This document shows positions 42,216 to 51,098 of a stretch of DNA of 52,513 nucleotides, one piece after another. The notes below the pieces were generated by a model that was not told the origin of the DNA, ran no database searches, and worked only from the letters and a program-made list of their open reading frames with translations. The DNA is taken from NCBI GenBank assembly GCA_025350625.1, contig JANXXL010000208.1:1-52513 (forward strand), given 5' to 3'. The position numbers and the translations under genes were made by a program. Every line of letters starts with the position of its first letter. Position 1 is the stretch's first letter. This DNA is from Bryobacterales bacterium. GTDB taxonomy: Bacteria > Acidobacteriota > Terriglobia > Bryobacterales > Bryobacteraceae.

Positions 42216-42964
42216 CCATCGACAAGCATACGCTCGCGCTGACCAGCATACTCGGTAGTTTCCTTGATGTGCTCGGCGCGTTATACCTCGCTTACGATCT
42301 TCTGGGCGGCGAACACGGGCCGCTGCGGACTCTCACCCGCGGAGTTACCTACGGCGTGCTCTTCGGAGCCGGCTACAGTCTGGTCTTCGGGCCGGTGTTC
42401 GGACTCGCAACCGGCGCGGCTCACGGCATCACGCTCGCCTGGGAATATTCCCGCGCTTCGAGGCATGAACCGAAGCCGGGGTTCTGGCATGACTTCGCGA
42501 TGAGCGCCATTCGCGGGCTCGGCTTCGCACTAGGCGCTGCTTATTTATATGGATTTACATTTGGGGCCGCGCTTGGCGCGATCAGCACGGTGGCACAGGC
42601 AGTCGCTTACCGGGCCGGCATTCGTCCGACTCTCGATTATGAACCCGCGCCACGCCCGCGCCTGACCAAACATCAGTTCCTCGCGGCCATGAATCGGACG
42701 GTGGGCTACGCGGTGGCCGGATACATCCTTGCCTTAGTGACGCATTCAAGTGCAAACGCGCTGAGCGTCGGGATGAAAATCGGACTGGGGGTGGGAGTGA
42801 TCACGGCCATCGTGAACGCCTGCACGTCTTTCATCGAATGGGCCGCGGATCGCGTGCCCGAGAAGCGCATGGGCGTCTTAGGAGTGGGCTTGATCCTGGT
42901 CGGCTTCACTTTGCAATCCTTTCAGTACTGGGTGGCTTTGCTCGATGTGACGATTCGTTCTTAG
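42212..42964 (+). CDS. Polytopic membrane protein of unknown function
   Basis: 250 residues with about six membrane segments, including ILGSFLDVLGALYLAYDLLG, VTYGVLFGAGYSLVFGPVFG, GLGFALGAAYLYGFTFGAAL, VGYAVAGYILALV, IGLGVGVITAIVNACTSFI and VLGVGLILVGFTLQSFQYW. Glycine- and alanine-rich helices, no recognised family. The start overlaps the stop of the metallo-hydrolase by four bases, so the two proteins are translationally coupled. That suggests the hydrolase acts near the membrane, for example on a lipid. Confidence 0.75.
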   Translation: MTIDKHTLALTSILGSFLDVLGALYLAYDLLGGEHGPLRTLTRGVTYGVLFGAGYSLVFGPVFGLATGAAHGITLAWEYSRASRHEPKPGFWHDFAMSAIRGLGFALGAAYLYGFTFGAALGAISTVAQAVAYRAGIRPTLDYEPAPRPRLTKHQFLAAMNRTVGYAVAGYILALVTHSSANALSVGMKIGLGVGVITAIVNACTSFIEWAADRVPEKRMGVLGVGLILVGFTLQSFQYWVALLDVTIRS

Positions 42965-43042
42965 GACGGAACACCGGCAGGCGTGCGTGGCGGAGCGCCG
43001 CGCTCAGTAGCCCCGGCGACGTGATATGCTGTTCTGACTTCG

Positions 43043-44593
43043 ATGCCGCCCCGGTCTCCATTCCCGCGCATCTGTATCGCGCTCGGATTTCCCGATGCCG
43101 AGAGGCTGCTGGCGCAGGCGCGCAACGAATACGAAGCGGGCGAGCGCTTCTTCGAGTTCCGGCTGGATTATCTGCCCAAACCCGAGCAGGGCGTTGCAGC
43201 CATCCGCAAATTCCTGGCGCGGCACGGCGATTGCGCCATTCTCGCCACTTGCCGCCGGCACCAGAATATGGGCCGCTTCAACGGCAGCATTGAAGAGCAG
43301 TTGCGGATCCTAGAAGCGGCCATTGCCGCGGGCGCCAAAGCGGTGGACGTCGAAATCGAAAGCGCCGAGGATTGCGGCCCGCGCCTCAAGGCCCTGCAAT
43401 CCCACGCCTACGTGCTGCTCTCCTATCACAACTACGGAGGGACGCCGCCGGTGGACGCGGTGATGCGGCGCATGCAGTGTGTGCCAGCCGACGGATATAA
43501 GATCGTCACCACCGCTAAGAAACCTTCCGATAACTACAAGGTGCTCGAAATCGCGCGGTCTTATCCTAAGCTCGATACCGTACTGCTGGCTATGGGGGAG
43601 ACTGGATTCCCAACGCGGGTATTGTCTCCCGGCTTCGGCGGGCTTTATACCTACGCGGCGCCCAATGCTGCGGCGGGCACGGCGTCGGGGCAGGTGTCCG
43701 CGAGCCAGTTGCGAAATCTATATCGCGTGGAAAAGATATCGCGCGACGCCAAGATTTATGGAGTGATTGCCGATCCGGTGCGCCACTCGATTTCGCCGGC
43801 GGTCCACAACCGGGCGTTTCAGGCGCGGCGTTGCGACGCGGTGTATCTGCCGTTCTGGGTGCATGCGGTGCAGCTCAAGGATTTTTTCCTGCTCGCAACC
43901 AAGCTGCCTATCTCCGGTTTCAGCGTGACCATCCCGCACAAGCAGAGGATCATCCGCTATCTGGATGTGGTCGAACCGCTGGCGCGGCGGATTGGCGCGG
44001 TGAATACGGTCTGGCGGAAGTCGGGCAAATGGCGTGGCACGAATACCGACACCTGCGGCGTGACGGGGCCGCTCGCCAAGCGTTTGCGGCTAGGCAAAGC
44101 CTCCGCTTTGATCGTCGGCAATGGAGGTGCGGCTCGCGGCGCGCTCTACGCGCTGGCCGATGCCGGCGTCAAGCTCGCGGTCACCGGACGCAACCTCGAC
44201 CGCGTCAGAGTGCTGGCGCGCGCCGTCGGAGCCGAACTCCTGACTCGCGAGCAGGCGGATACGCGCATGTTCGACGTACTAGTACATGCGACTCCCCTGG
44301 GCATGGTACCGCGCTCCGGCGAATGTTTTTTCAGCGGGCGTATTCCGGCAAAGCTGGTTTTCGATATGGTGTATAACCCGCTGGAGACTCTGCTGCTACG
44401 CAAGGCTAAAAGCCAGGGCGCGGAATGTGTCAACGGCCTGGAAATGTTCATCGAGCAGGCGGTGCGGCAATTTGAAATCTTCACCGGCGAGAACGCTCCG
44501 CGGGCCGTGATGGAACGGGCCGCGCTCGAAGCCTTGGCGCAAATGCAAGATCAAAACATTGCGAAAGCAGTAAACTCGGCCGCGTCGCATTAA
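43043..44593 (+). CDS. aroDE: Fused 3-dehydroquinate dehydratase - shikimate dehydrogenase
   Basis: 516 residues. Residues 1-225 are type I dehydroquinate dehydratase: FFEFRLDYL, SYHNYGGTPP (catalytic histidine), GYKIVTTAKKPSDN (Schiff-base lysine). Residues 240-510 are shikimate dehydrogenase: GVIADPVRHSISPAVHNRAF, VTIPHK (catalytic lysine), NTDT, GNGGAARGA for NADP, and a C-terminal NGLEMFIEQAVRQFE. It carries out steps 3 and 4 of the shikimate pathway. The fusion is the arrangement known from plants; in most bacteria these are separate genes. All key residues are present, so both halves should work. Confidence 0.93.
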   Translation: MPPRSPFPRICIALGFPDAERLLAQARNEYEAGERFFEFRLDYLPKPEQGVAAIRKFLARHGDCAILATCRRHQNMGRFNGSIEEQLRILEAAIAAGAKAVDVEIESAEDCGPRLKALQSHAYVLLSYHNYGGTPPVDAVMRRMQCVPADGYKIVTTAKKPSDNYKVLEIARSYPKLDTVLLAMGETGFPTRVLSPGFGGLYTYAAPNAAAGTASGQVSASQLRNLYRVEKISRDAKIYGVIADPVRHSISPAVHNRAFQARRCDAVYLPFWVHAVQLKDFFLLATKLPISGFSVTIPHKQRIIRYLDVVEPLARRIGAVNTVWRKSGKWRGTNTDTCGVTGPLAKRLRLGKASALIVGNGGAARGALYALADAGVKLAVTGRNLDRVRVLARAVGAELLTREQADTRMFDVLVHATPLGMVPRSGECFFSGRIPAKLVFDMVYNPLETLLLRKAKSQGAECVNGLEMFIEQAVRQFEIFTGENAPRAVMERAALEALAQMQDQNIAKAVNSAASH

Positions 44594-44690
44594 GCATCGC
44601 AGGCGGAGTCCCGTTTCCCATCCCTACACGGATCTAAGGTGATTTTGAAGTATACGCAAGTAGGGGCATCGTGTAATACTTGACCCACTC

Positions 44691-46112
44691 ATGAAGAAAT
44701 TTGCAATTGTTTTTGTCCTCGTTTCAACCGCGGGGGCCTTTGGCCAGACCATCCCAAATCTGTTTCCTTACCCGAACGCCCATGGGGTTCTGGAAACTCT
44801 AAACGTGAACGGCACGGACTTGTTCGTCGGCGGGGCATTTTTTCAATCCATTGGAACCAATGGGCGGAGTTGCGCCACTTGCCATCAAGCCGCGCAGGGA
44901 TTCAGCATTTCCTCCGACGAAGTGAGGGCCCGTTTCGAAGCGACTCACGGCCTGGACCCGATCTTCCGCCCGAATGACGGCTCCAATTGCGACCATAATA
45001 TCGACACTTCAACCGAAGGCGGGCGGCGCAAGGCATATAGTCTTTTGGTGAAGCGCGGCCTTATACGGATCTCAATCGCCGTGCCCGGCGCGGCGGAATT
45101 CCGTGTAGTCAGTGTCGTCAATCGCTACGGCTGCGGCGATACCGCCACCATCTCCGCCTATCGGCGCCCGCTCCCCACCACCAACCTGAGTTTCCTGAGC
45201 ACCCTAATGTGGGATGGTCGCGAATCTAGCCTGCAAACCGGCACCAAAAAGATCACATTTCCCGTTGCGACAGGCGACCCTTCTTCGCTGTCGCTCCTGC
45301 TCTTCAATTTGCGTCATCAGGCGGTCGACGCCACCACCGGCCATGCTCAAGGCGTTGTGCCCACTGCCGCACAGGTCGACGACATCGTGAATTTCGAGAT
45401 GCAATTGATTACAGCCCAGGCGGCGGACAAGAAGGCTGGCGATTTGACGGCGGCCGGAGCCCAAAGCGGGCCAGCTTCGCTGTTGCATCAACTGCCGGCT
45501 TTCTTCGTGGGAATTAACGACCCCATCGGCATGGGTCCGGCGGGTTCGCCGGAGTTCACCAGCTCCATTTTCAATCTGTATTCGGCGTGGGCGAACTTGT
45601 TCCCTCCGCAATCCGACCAAAAGCAGGCTCACCATCGCGCCCAGATTGCCCGCGGTGAAGCGATTTTCAATAGCAAACCGATTAACATCACTGGCGTGGC
45701 CGGTTTGAATGACGATCTGAATATCCCCGTGATCGCAGGTTTTTGCGGAACCTGCCATGACTCGCCGAACGTGGGCAACCATTCAGTGTCGGCGCCCCTC
45801 AACATCGGAGTCGGCGATGTGACTAGCCCGCTCGATGTAAGTTACTTGCCCGTGATTACGCTTGAAAACATCGCCACCGGGGAGATTAAGATCACGACTG
45901 ATCCAGGCCGGGCCTTGATCACCGGCAAGTGGCGCGATGTTGGCCGCCTGAAAGGTCCCATTCTGCGCGGATTGCCAGCCCGGGCGCCGTACTTTCACAA
46001 CGGCTCCGCCCAAACTCTCGACGATGCGGTCGAATTTTACAACCAGCGTTTCAATATCGGGTTTACACCGCAGGAAAAAGACGATCTGATCGCGTTCCTG
46101 AGAACTCTCTAG
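44691..46112 (+). CDS. Di-heme cytochrome c peroxidase-like protein
   Basis: 473 residues. A signal peptide (KKFAIVFVLVSTAGAFGQ) sends it to the periplasm. Two heme c sites are visible: CATCHQA (about 61-67) and CGTCHDS (about 352-358). Near the C-terminus RGLPARAPYFHNGSAQTLDD is the usual motif after the second heme of the MauG/CcpA family, followed by FYNQRFNIGFT. Such proteins reduce peroxides or oxidise proteins with electrons from small cytochromes. The spacing between hemes and the long insert suggest a divergent member. The frame is intact. Confidence 0.9.
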   Translation: MKKFAIVFVLVSTAGAFGQTIPNLFPYPNAHGVLETLNVNGTDLFVGGAFFQSIGTNGRSCATCHQAAQGFSISSDEVRARFEATHGLDPIFRPNDGSNCDHNIDTSTEGGRRKAYSLLVKRGLIRISIAVPGAAEFRVVSVVNRYGCGDTATISAYRRPLPTTNLSFLSTLMWDGRESSLQTGTKKITFPVATGDPSSLSLLLFNLRHQAVDATTGHAQGVVPTAAQVDDIVNFEMQLITAQAADKKAGDLTAAGAQSGPASLLHQLPAFFVGINDPIGMGPAGSPEFTSSIFNLYSAWANLFPPQSDQKQAHHRAQIARGEAIFNSKPINITGVAGLNDDLNIPVIAGFCGTCHDSPNVGNHSVSAPLNIGVGDVTSPLDVSYLPVITLENIATGEIKITTDPGRALITGKWRDVGRLKGPILRGLPARAPYFHNGSAQTLDDAVEFYNQRFNIGFTPQEKDDLIAFLRTL

Positions 46113-46187
46113 CGCGCGAGGCATGAATGGGCGGGGAGGGGATGAAACCCAGGGCCAGATCTTCGTACTTACCCATATAATGGCGGT

Positions 46188-46400
46188 ATGCAAAGCTCCC
46201 CACTACTTACCCGGCGCGCGCTTTCGCGCTTGGTTGCCGCGCCACTCGTTTTGAGCGCCACCGCGCCGGGACAACAGACGCGCCCTGCCGGCGATGCAGT
46301 TGCCTCGGAACAACGCGGCGAGTTCCAAATTGCAGCGCGGCAGTTGGCCGGGGTCAAACTGCCGCGAAACGTCGAGCCGGCGTCGCGCTTCGAGGCCTAG
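46188..46400 (+). pseudogene. Detached export-signal part of the amidase
   Basis: 71 codons ending in an in-frame TAG at 46398-46400. It begins with a Tat-like signal (LLTRRALSRLVAAPLVLSAT) and continues with LPRNVEPASRFEA, which matches the N-terminal region found in front of secreted amidases of this group. The amidase body starts in the same frame at 46404. So one ancestral gene seems to have been split by a stop codon. The ATG at 46188 gives the signal. As read now, it encodes only a signal peptide and a short tail. Confidence 0.55.
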
Positions 46401-46403
46401 GCC

Positions 46404-47843
46404 ATGGCGAAACCTCCGCCGCTCTCGGGCGATGTCTTTTTCGCCGGCATTGCCGAGATTTCCGCCCAGCTTCGCGCTAAGGAATTTTCGGCCGTCGAGC
46501 TCACCAGCGCCTTCTGCGACCGGCTGGAGAAAATCGGCACCGCGCACAACGCGCTGGCGCTATCCTTGCGGCGCAGCGCCCTCAAGCAAGCCAAGGACGT
46601 GGACGGCGATCTGAAACGCGATCGCAACCGAGGACCCTTGCAGGGAATTCCGTACGGGGCCAAGGATCTGCTCGCCGTCAAGGGCCAGCCTACCGAATGG
46701 GGTTCGCGGGGCTTCGCCGGACAAAAGTTCGACGACGACGCGTTTGTGATCAAAAAGCTAGCGACTGCGGGAGCGATCCTGATCGGCAAACTGGCGATGA
46801 TCGAACTGGCGGGCGGAATCGGTTATCAGACGGCGGCCGCATCTTCTACAGGGCCGGCTCTGAATCCGTGGGATCGCACGCGCTGGGCGGGAGGATCGTC
46901 GAGTGGCCCCGGCGTGGCTGTAGCCGCAGGCTTGGTCACGTTCGCACTGGGATCGGAGACTTCGGGTTCGATCATCACTCCCAGCGCTTTTTGCGGCGTG
47001 ACCGGGTTGCGGCCGACGTACGGGCTGGTGAGCCGCCGGGGCGCTATGTCGCTCGCCTGGACCTTGGATAAGATCGGCCCGATGTGCCGTTCCGCCGACG
47101 ATTGCGGTCTGGTGCTCCACGCCATCGCGGGCGCCGATGCGGAGGACCCGGGTTCGGCCCGCAAAGGTTTCGCCTACGTCCCGCAGTTCGACCGCAAGCT
47201 CACCGATTTTACGATCGGCTATGCGCCGGTCGATTTCGAGAGAGCCGCTCCCGAAGCGCAAGCGGTGTTGCGTACTGCGCTTGAAGTAGTGAAGGGTCTG
47301 GGCGCGAAACTTAAAGAAGTGGAAATTCCCGACTTCCCCTATGGCGCCTTGGTCGAGACCGTGATCGGCGCAGAAGCTGCGTCCATCTTCGAGGATTTCA
47401 TTCGCAGCGAGAAGATCGGGCAGATGGCGGATCCGGCGCAGGCGGCATCGCTCAAGGCGGCACTTGAAATTCCCGCCATTGACTATTTGAAGGCCATGCG
47501 CATCCGCTCGCTGGTGCACGCCGCTTTCCGCGAGTTGTTTTACGACTATGACATGTTGCTGACGCCATCCCGTCTCGCTCCCGCGCCGCGGATTGCCGAC
47601 GGGCTCAGCCGCGGTGGCGGACGCGCGGTCGCCGGGGGCCGCGGCCTCAGCGATATCATTCCGGCGGGCAATCTGGCCGGCCTGCCCGCGATTTCCCTTC
47701 CCTGCGGATTTGCAGGCGGACTCCCCGTAGGTATTTCGCTGATCGGCCGTGCCTGGTTCGACAACCATGTGATCGGCGTCGGACGGGCGTTTCAGGCGCA
47801 GACCGAATGGCACAAGCGCAAGCCGCCGGTGGGAGAAGCGTAG
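46404..47843 (+). CDS. Amidase-signature family protein
   Basis: 479 residues. The catalytic lysine is in PYGAKDLLAVKG, the cis-serine in RWAGGSSSGPG, and the nucleophile serine in GSETSGSIITPSAFCG, so the Ser-cisSer-Lys triad is complete. The C-terminus has LPAISLPCGFAGGLPVGISL. The enzyme would hydrolyse an amide bond, substrate unknown. The ATG at 46404 follows GAGG and stands directly after the TAG that ends the signal part, so this half may be made by re-initiation and stay in the cytoplasm. Whether the native protein was exported is addressed in the findings. Confidence 0.88.
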   Translation: MAKPPPLSGDVFFAGIAEISAQLRAKEFSAVELTSAFCDRLEKIGTAHNALALSLRRSALKQAKDVDGDLKRDRNRGPLQGIPYGAKDLLAVKGQPTEWGSRGFAGQKFDDDAFVIKKLATAGAILIGKLAMIELAGGIGYQTAAASSTGPALNPWDRTRWAGGSSSGPGVAVAAGLVTFALGSETSGSIITPSAFCGVTGLRPTYGLVSRRGAMSLAWTLDKIGPMCRSADDCGLVLHAIAGADAEDPGSARKGFAYVPQFDRKLTDFTIGYAPVDFERAAPEAQAVLRTALEVVKGLGAKLKEVEIPDFPYGALVETVIGAEAASIFEDFIRSEKIGQMADPAQAASLKAALEIPAIDYLKAMRIRSLVHAAFRELFYDYDMLLTPSRLAPAPRIADGLSRGGGRAVAGGRGLSDIIPAGNLAGLPAISLPCGFAGGLPVGISLIGRAWFDNHVIGVGRAFQAQTEWHKRKPPVGEA

Positions 47844-47858
47844 GCGATTGCTCTAACG

Positions 47859-49091
47859 TTAAATGTGCCAGTCCGGAGTCGCCACGCGGTCCCGTGTGAT
47901 CTTGGCCACGGATTGCGTGCCGCAGTTGCCCATCGCCAGTTTGAGCTCGCCTTGCAGAATTTCGAGCACGCGATTCACGCCGGCTTCTCCAAAAGATCCT
48001 AAGCCCCATAGGAACGGCCGGCCGACGCCCACGGCGGTAGCTCCCAGAGCGAGAGCTTTGAAAACATCGGTGCCGCGCCGGAATCCTCCGTCGACAAACA
48101 CCGGGATGCGGCCGCCAACTTCGGCTACCACTTCGGGCAGCGCTTCGATGGTGGAGCGGTAGGTTTCGGTCGCGCGTCCGCCGTGATTCGAGACCCAGAC
48201 GCCGTCGAATCCATGCTCCAGCGCGAGGCGTGCGTCTTCGTGAGTATCGATCCCCTTGATCAGGAACTTCACGGAAACCAGCTTGCGCAGGTGGTCTACG
48301 AATTCCCAATCCATCGCGGTATTCTGTGCGCTGGCGCCCGTCATGTCGACACCCTTATACATCACACGCCCTCTGGCGCCGGGAGGTTCGCCGGGACCGT
48401 GGCACACCGCGCACTGGGTGAGATCCTTGGGCCGCATACGTTTGTAGGTCTGGCTATTTCTGCCGGTGGTATTGTCGACGGTGAGCGCGATCACTGGGCA
48501 GCCAGCGGCTTCGACGCGATGAATGATTTGTTCTGCAGCCTTCAAAGACGTTGGCGCGTAGAGCTGATACCACACCGGCCGGCCGAGCGCCTGGCATACG
48601 TCCTCCACGGGGGTTGAGGTGGAGGTCGATAGGACCTGCAGCGTCCCGCGAGCTTTGGCGGCGCGGGCCACGGCCACTTCTCCCTCGGCGTGAAACGATT
48701 TTTCGCCGCCAGTGGGGCAGAGGAAGACAGGGCTGTTGTAAGTGGTTCCCCACAGCTCTTTGCGCATGTCCACTTTAGTGGCATCGAACAGGCGCCGCGG
48801 CCGAATTTGAACGTGCTTGAAGCCTTCGCGATTGGCTTTGAGCGTGCCGTCGTCATCGACGCCGCTCGCCATATACGCCCAGTGGCCGGGGGCGACCTTG
48901 TGGCGCGCTGCGGCTTCGAAATCCATGACGTCGAGCGCGTCCTTGGGATCGGTGATGACATCGGAGGCTTGCTCGGTCTCAACCGCGGCGGCTCGCAACC
49001 CGCCCAGAGCCGCCAGGTAGGGGCTGCCTGCCAGAAATTTCAAGAACGCGCGGCGGTTGCGCATCCAATGCTCTTGGGAATTAGTCGTCAT
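47859..49091 (-). CDS. Tat-exported FMN-dependent alpha-hydroxy-acid oxidase
   Basis: 410 residues. A twin-arginine signal (MRNRRAFLKFLAGSPYLAAL, preceded by MTTNSQEHW) is followed by the FMN barrel: YMASGVDDDGTLKANREGF, VWYQLYAP, LIKGIDTHEDAR, VSNHGGRATETYRS, and PVFVDGGFRRGTDVFKALAL. The family oxidises lactate, glycolate or similar acids. The insertion QCAVCHGPGEPPG contains a CxxCH heme c-type motif. No similar motif is needed for flavin chemistry; it occurs in a subgroup. Export and a possible heme suggest a periplasmic enzyme feeding electrons to a cytochrome chain. It runs opposite to the amidase. Confidence 0.88.
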   Translation of the reverse strand: MTTNSQEHWMRNRRAFLKFLAGSPYLAALGGLRAAAVETEQASDVITDPKDALDVMDFEAAARHKVAPGHWAYMASGVDDDGTLKANREGFKHVQIRPRRLFDATKVDMRKELWGTTYNSPVFLCPTGGEKSFHAEGEVAVARAAKARGTLQVLSTSTSTPVEDVCQALGRPVWYQLYAPTSLKAAEQIIHRVEAAGCPVIALTVDNTTGRNSQTYKRMRPKDLTQCAVCHGPGEPPGARGRVMYKGVDMTGASAQNTAMDWEFVDHLRKLVSVKFLIKGIDTHEDARLALEHGFDGVWVSNHGGRATETYRSTIEALPEVVAEVGGRIPVFVDGGFRRGTDVFKALALGATAVGVGRPFLWGLGSFGEAGVNRVLEILQGELKLAMGNCGTQSVAKITRDRVATPDWHI

Positions 49092-49107
49092 GGTTGCGTA
49101 TTTTATC

Positions 49108-50085
49108 TCATTCAGAGCTGAAGTTCTCGCCGGACGCTGCCCGGCCCGAGCGCCAGCGCCGGCCGAGGGCGGGGATCAGCGCTCCTCCGATATTCGCCAG
49201 GTTTGCATCGGGAAGCGGCGGGCGTTCGGCCCGGGGATCGAGAGCGCGCAGGAGCGAACCCGAAAAACGCATCATCGCGCCCAGTTTTTCGCCCAACGAA
49301 TAGCGCAGCGCGCGCCCGTTGGCGCGTACCAAAAATACGGTCACGTCGTCCTCGGATAAATTCTCGGGATAACGGTCCGCTATCTCGCTGAGGAGCGCGT
49401 CGATCAGTTTTTCCGGGGCTCTATCTCCCAGCAGGCGTGCGATCCGCAACACTCCGTCCTCGCCCAGCATTTCGCCGCCGGCGTCGTTCGATTCGATCAG
49501 CGCATCGGTATAGCTGAGCACGCAGTCACCGGATTCTAGCTCCACGTCAAAATGCTCGTACTCGGATATGGAAAGGAGTCCCAACGGCAAGTTACAGGGC
49601 GTGGACGGCCCGGCTTTCGCCTGGTGACCGAGGAATTGCCATTGCTTTTGCGCAGCCCGGTAGAGAAGCGGCCGCGGGTGCCCTGCGTTGCAAATGGTCA
49701 TGCGGCGGCTGGGTTCGAAAAGCGTGGCGGCGATCGCCGTTGCGAAGGTGCCGGCGCCCGATAGCTCGGTGAATTGCTGGTTGAGCAACCGCACGAATTC
49801 CGACTGATCCAGACGATTGACGAAGCGCCGCATGAGCGTCCGCAAATCCGCGGCGGTGGCGGCGACAGGAGTGCCATGCCCGGATACATCCGCCAGTAAC
49901 AGACGGCTGATCCGGCCGGTGGCGCAGCTTGAAGCGTAGTAAACATCGCCACCGTGCTGCGCGTTGCCGAAGGGTTTACTGTAGACCCACGCGTCCAGGC
50001 CTCCGAAGGCCACGCCGCGGGTGGTGAGCTGGCTTCCGCCCCAGACTTCCATGCACTGCATGTGCTCGGCGGACGAATCGCTCAC
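49108..50085 (-). CDS. PP2C-type protein phosphatase (SpoIIE family)
   Basis: 325 residues from a GTG at 50085. It has GGDVYYASSCATGRISRLLLADVSGHG, with the metal aspartates, then TICNAGHPRPLLYR, SYTDALIESNDAGGEMLGED and NLSEDDVTVFLV, the usual motifs of the SpoIIE/RsbU PP2C fold. These remove phosphate from Ser/Thr of anti-sigma-factor antagonists, so it may act in a stress or sigma-factor switch; no partner is nearby. An ATG at 50061 is an alternative start with a better-placed GAG site. The C-terminus is basic and low-complexity. Confidence 0.88.
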   Translation of the reverse strand: MSDSSAEHMQCMEVWGGSQLTTRGVAFGGLDAWVYSKPFGNAQHGGDVYYASSCATGRISRLLLADVSGHGTPVAATAADLRTLMRRFVNRLDQSEFVRLLNQQFTELSGAGTFATAIAATLFEPSRRMTICNAGHPRPLLYRAAQKQWQFLGHQAKAGPSTPCNLPLGLLSISEYEHFDVELESGDCVLSYTDALIESNDAGGEMLGEDGVLRIARLLGDRAPEKLIDALLSEIADRYPENLSEDDVTVFLVRANGRALRYSLGEKLGAMMRFSGSLLRALDPRAERPPLPDANLANIGGALIPALGRRWRSGRAASGENFSSE

Positions 50086-50106
50086 CAGGGAATTATACCG
50101 GCGCAG

Positions 50107-50697
50107 CTAAGATCGCGTAAGGGCCAGGAATTCGTCGCGCGTGGCTTTGTTCTTGCGGAAGCTGCCGAGCATCGCGCTGGTAACGGTCCCGGAGTGCTGC
50201 GTTTCGACGCCGCGCATCATCATGCAAAAGTGTTGGGCCTCGCAAAGCACACCCACGCCGCGCGGCGATACTGCTGTCGTGATGGCGTCGGCGATCTGCT
50301 GGGTCAGGCGCTCCTGCACCTGCAAACGGCGCGCGAACATATCCACTCCGCGCGGGATTTTGCTCAACCCAATCACCTTGTCCTTGGGCAGGTATGCCAC
50401 ATGGATTTTGCCGAAGAACGGCAGCAGGTGATGTTCGCAGAGGCTGAAGAATTCGATGTTCTTGACCACTACCATCTCATCGAAATCTACGGTGAATAGA
50501 GCCCCATTCACCACCTCGTCAAGATTGGTCTGGTAGCCGCTGGTCAGGTACTTCATGGCGCGCTCCCAGCGCTGCGGGGTACCGATCAGCCCTTCGCGCG
50601 TGGGGTCTTCGCCCAGAATCCGCAGCATCTCCGGCACGCCGTTGGCAATCTTGCCTCCATCCGGCGCGGGCATTTTCACAATGGCTTTTTGTTTCAT
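50107..50697 (-). CDS. folE: GTP cyclohydrolase I
   Basis: 196 residues. The zinc and active-site motifs are [20 protein letters not shown] and [20 protein letters not shown], with [20 protein letters not shown] between them. The full set of metal ligands (two cysteines and a histidine) is present. It converts GTP to dihydroneopterin triphosphate, the first step for folate, biopterin and deazapurine pathways. It is the third gene of a minus-strand operon: PTPS-A, PTPS-B, folE, with four-base overlaps. That places pterin products of this enzyme directly with the two PTPS proteins. Confidence 0.97.
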   Translation of the reverse strand: MKQKAIVKMPAPDGGKIANGVPEMLRILGEDPTREGLIGTPQRWERAMKYLTSGYQTNLDEVVNGALFTVDFDEMVVVKNIEFFSLCEHHLLPFFGKIHVAYLPKDKVIGLSKIPRGVDMFARRLQVQERLTQQIADAITTAVSPRGVGVLCEAQHFCMMMRGVETQHSGTVTSAMLGSFRKNKATRDEFLALTRS

Positions 50698-51098
50698 TTG
50701 GTTTCCAGTTCGAAAGTGTTGCGGGCTGTCTCAGAAATTCGCACGCGGGCGAGACGCGCGGGCAGCGTCCATTGCCGCTGGAGCATGGCTTCGATGGTGA
50801 AAGCCAGATTCTCGGTGGTGGGAACCTGCCCCTTAAGCTCGGCCAAGTCACAATTCAGATTGCGGTGATCAACGCGCGACAGCACTTGCTGCTCAACCAG
50901 CGCATCGAGAGCCTGGCGCTCCACAATCTGGCCGGAGGCATCGACGGGACCCTCTACTGAAACATCCAGAATGTAATCGTGTCCATGGCCAAAGGGATTG
51001 TTGCATTTGCCGTAGAGGCGCGCGTTTTCGTCACTCGTGAGGGCATCCGTGTTTAGCCGGTGCGAGGCCGCGAAACGGTAGCGGCGAGTCAGCCTCAT
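50694..51098 (-). CDS. 6-pyruvoyl-tetrahydropterin synthase family protein, copy B (Cys kept)
   Basis: 134 residues. It begins [18 protein letters not shown]. The zinc histidines are in ASH and GHGHDY. The active-site segment is [12 protein letters not shown]: the catalytic cysteine is present, as in true PTPS, while the residue before the GHGH is Phe. The C-terminus holds ISETARNTF with the usual glutamate. The family makes 6-pyruvoyl- or 6-carboxy-tetrahydropterin from dihydroneopterin triphosphate. Start and stop overlap both neighbours by four bases. Compared with copy A, it is about equally long but only moderately similar, so the two diverged long ago. Confidence 0.9.
   Translation of the reverse strand: MRLTRRYRFAASHRLNTDALTSDENARLYGKCNNPFGHGHDYILDVSVEGPVDASGQIVERQALDALVEQQVLSRVDHRNLNCDLAELKGQVPTTENLAFTIEAMLQRQWTLPARLARVRISETARNTFELETK

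Noticed and set aside
46398..46400. Pyrrolysine or stop-codon readthrough at the amidase TAG
   Set aside because: Nothing in the window supports TAG decoding; a nonsense mutation with re-initiation at 46404 is the simpler reading.
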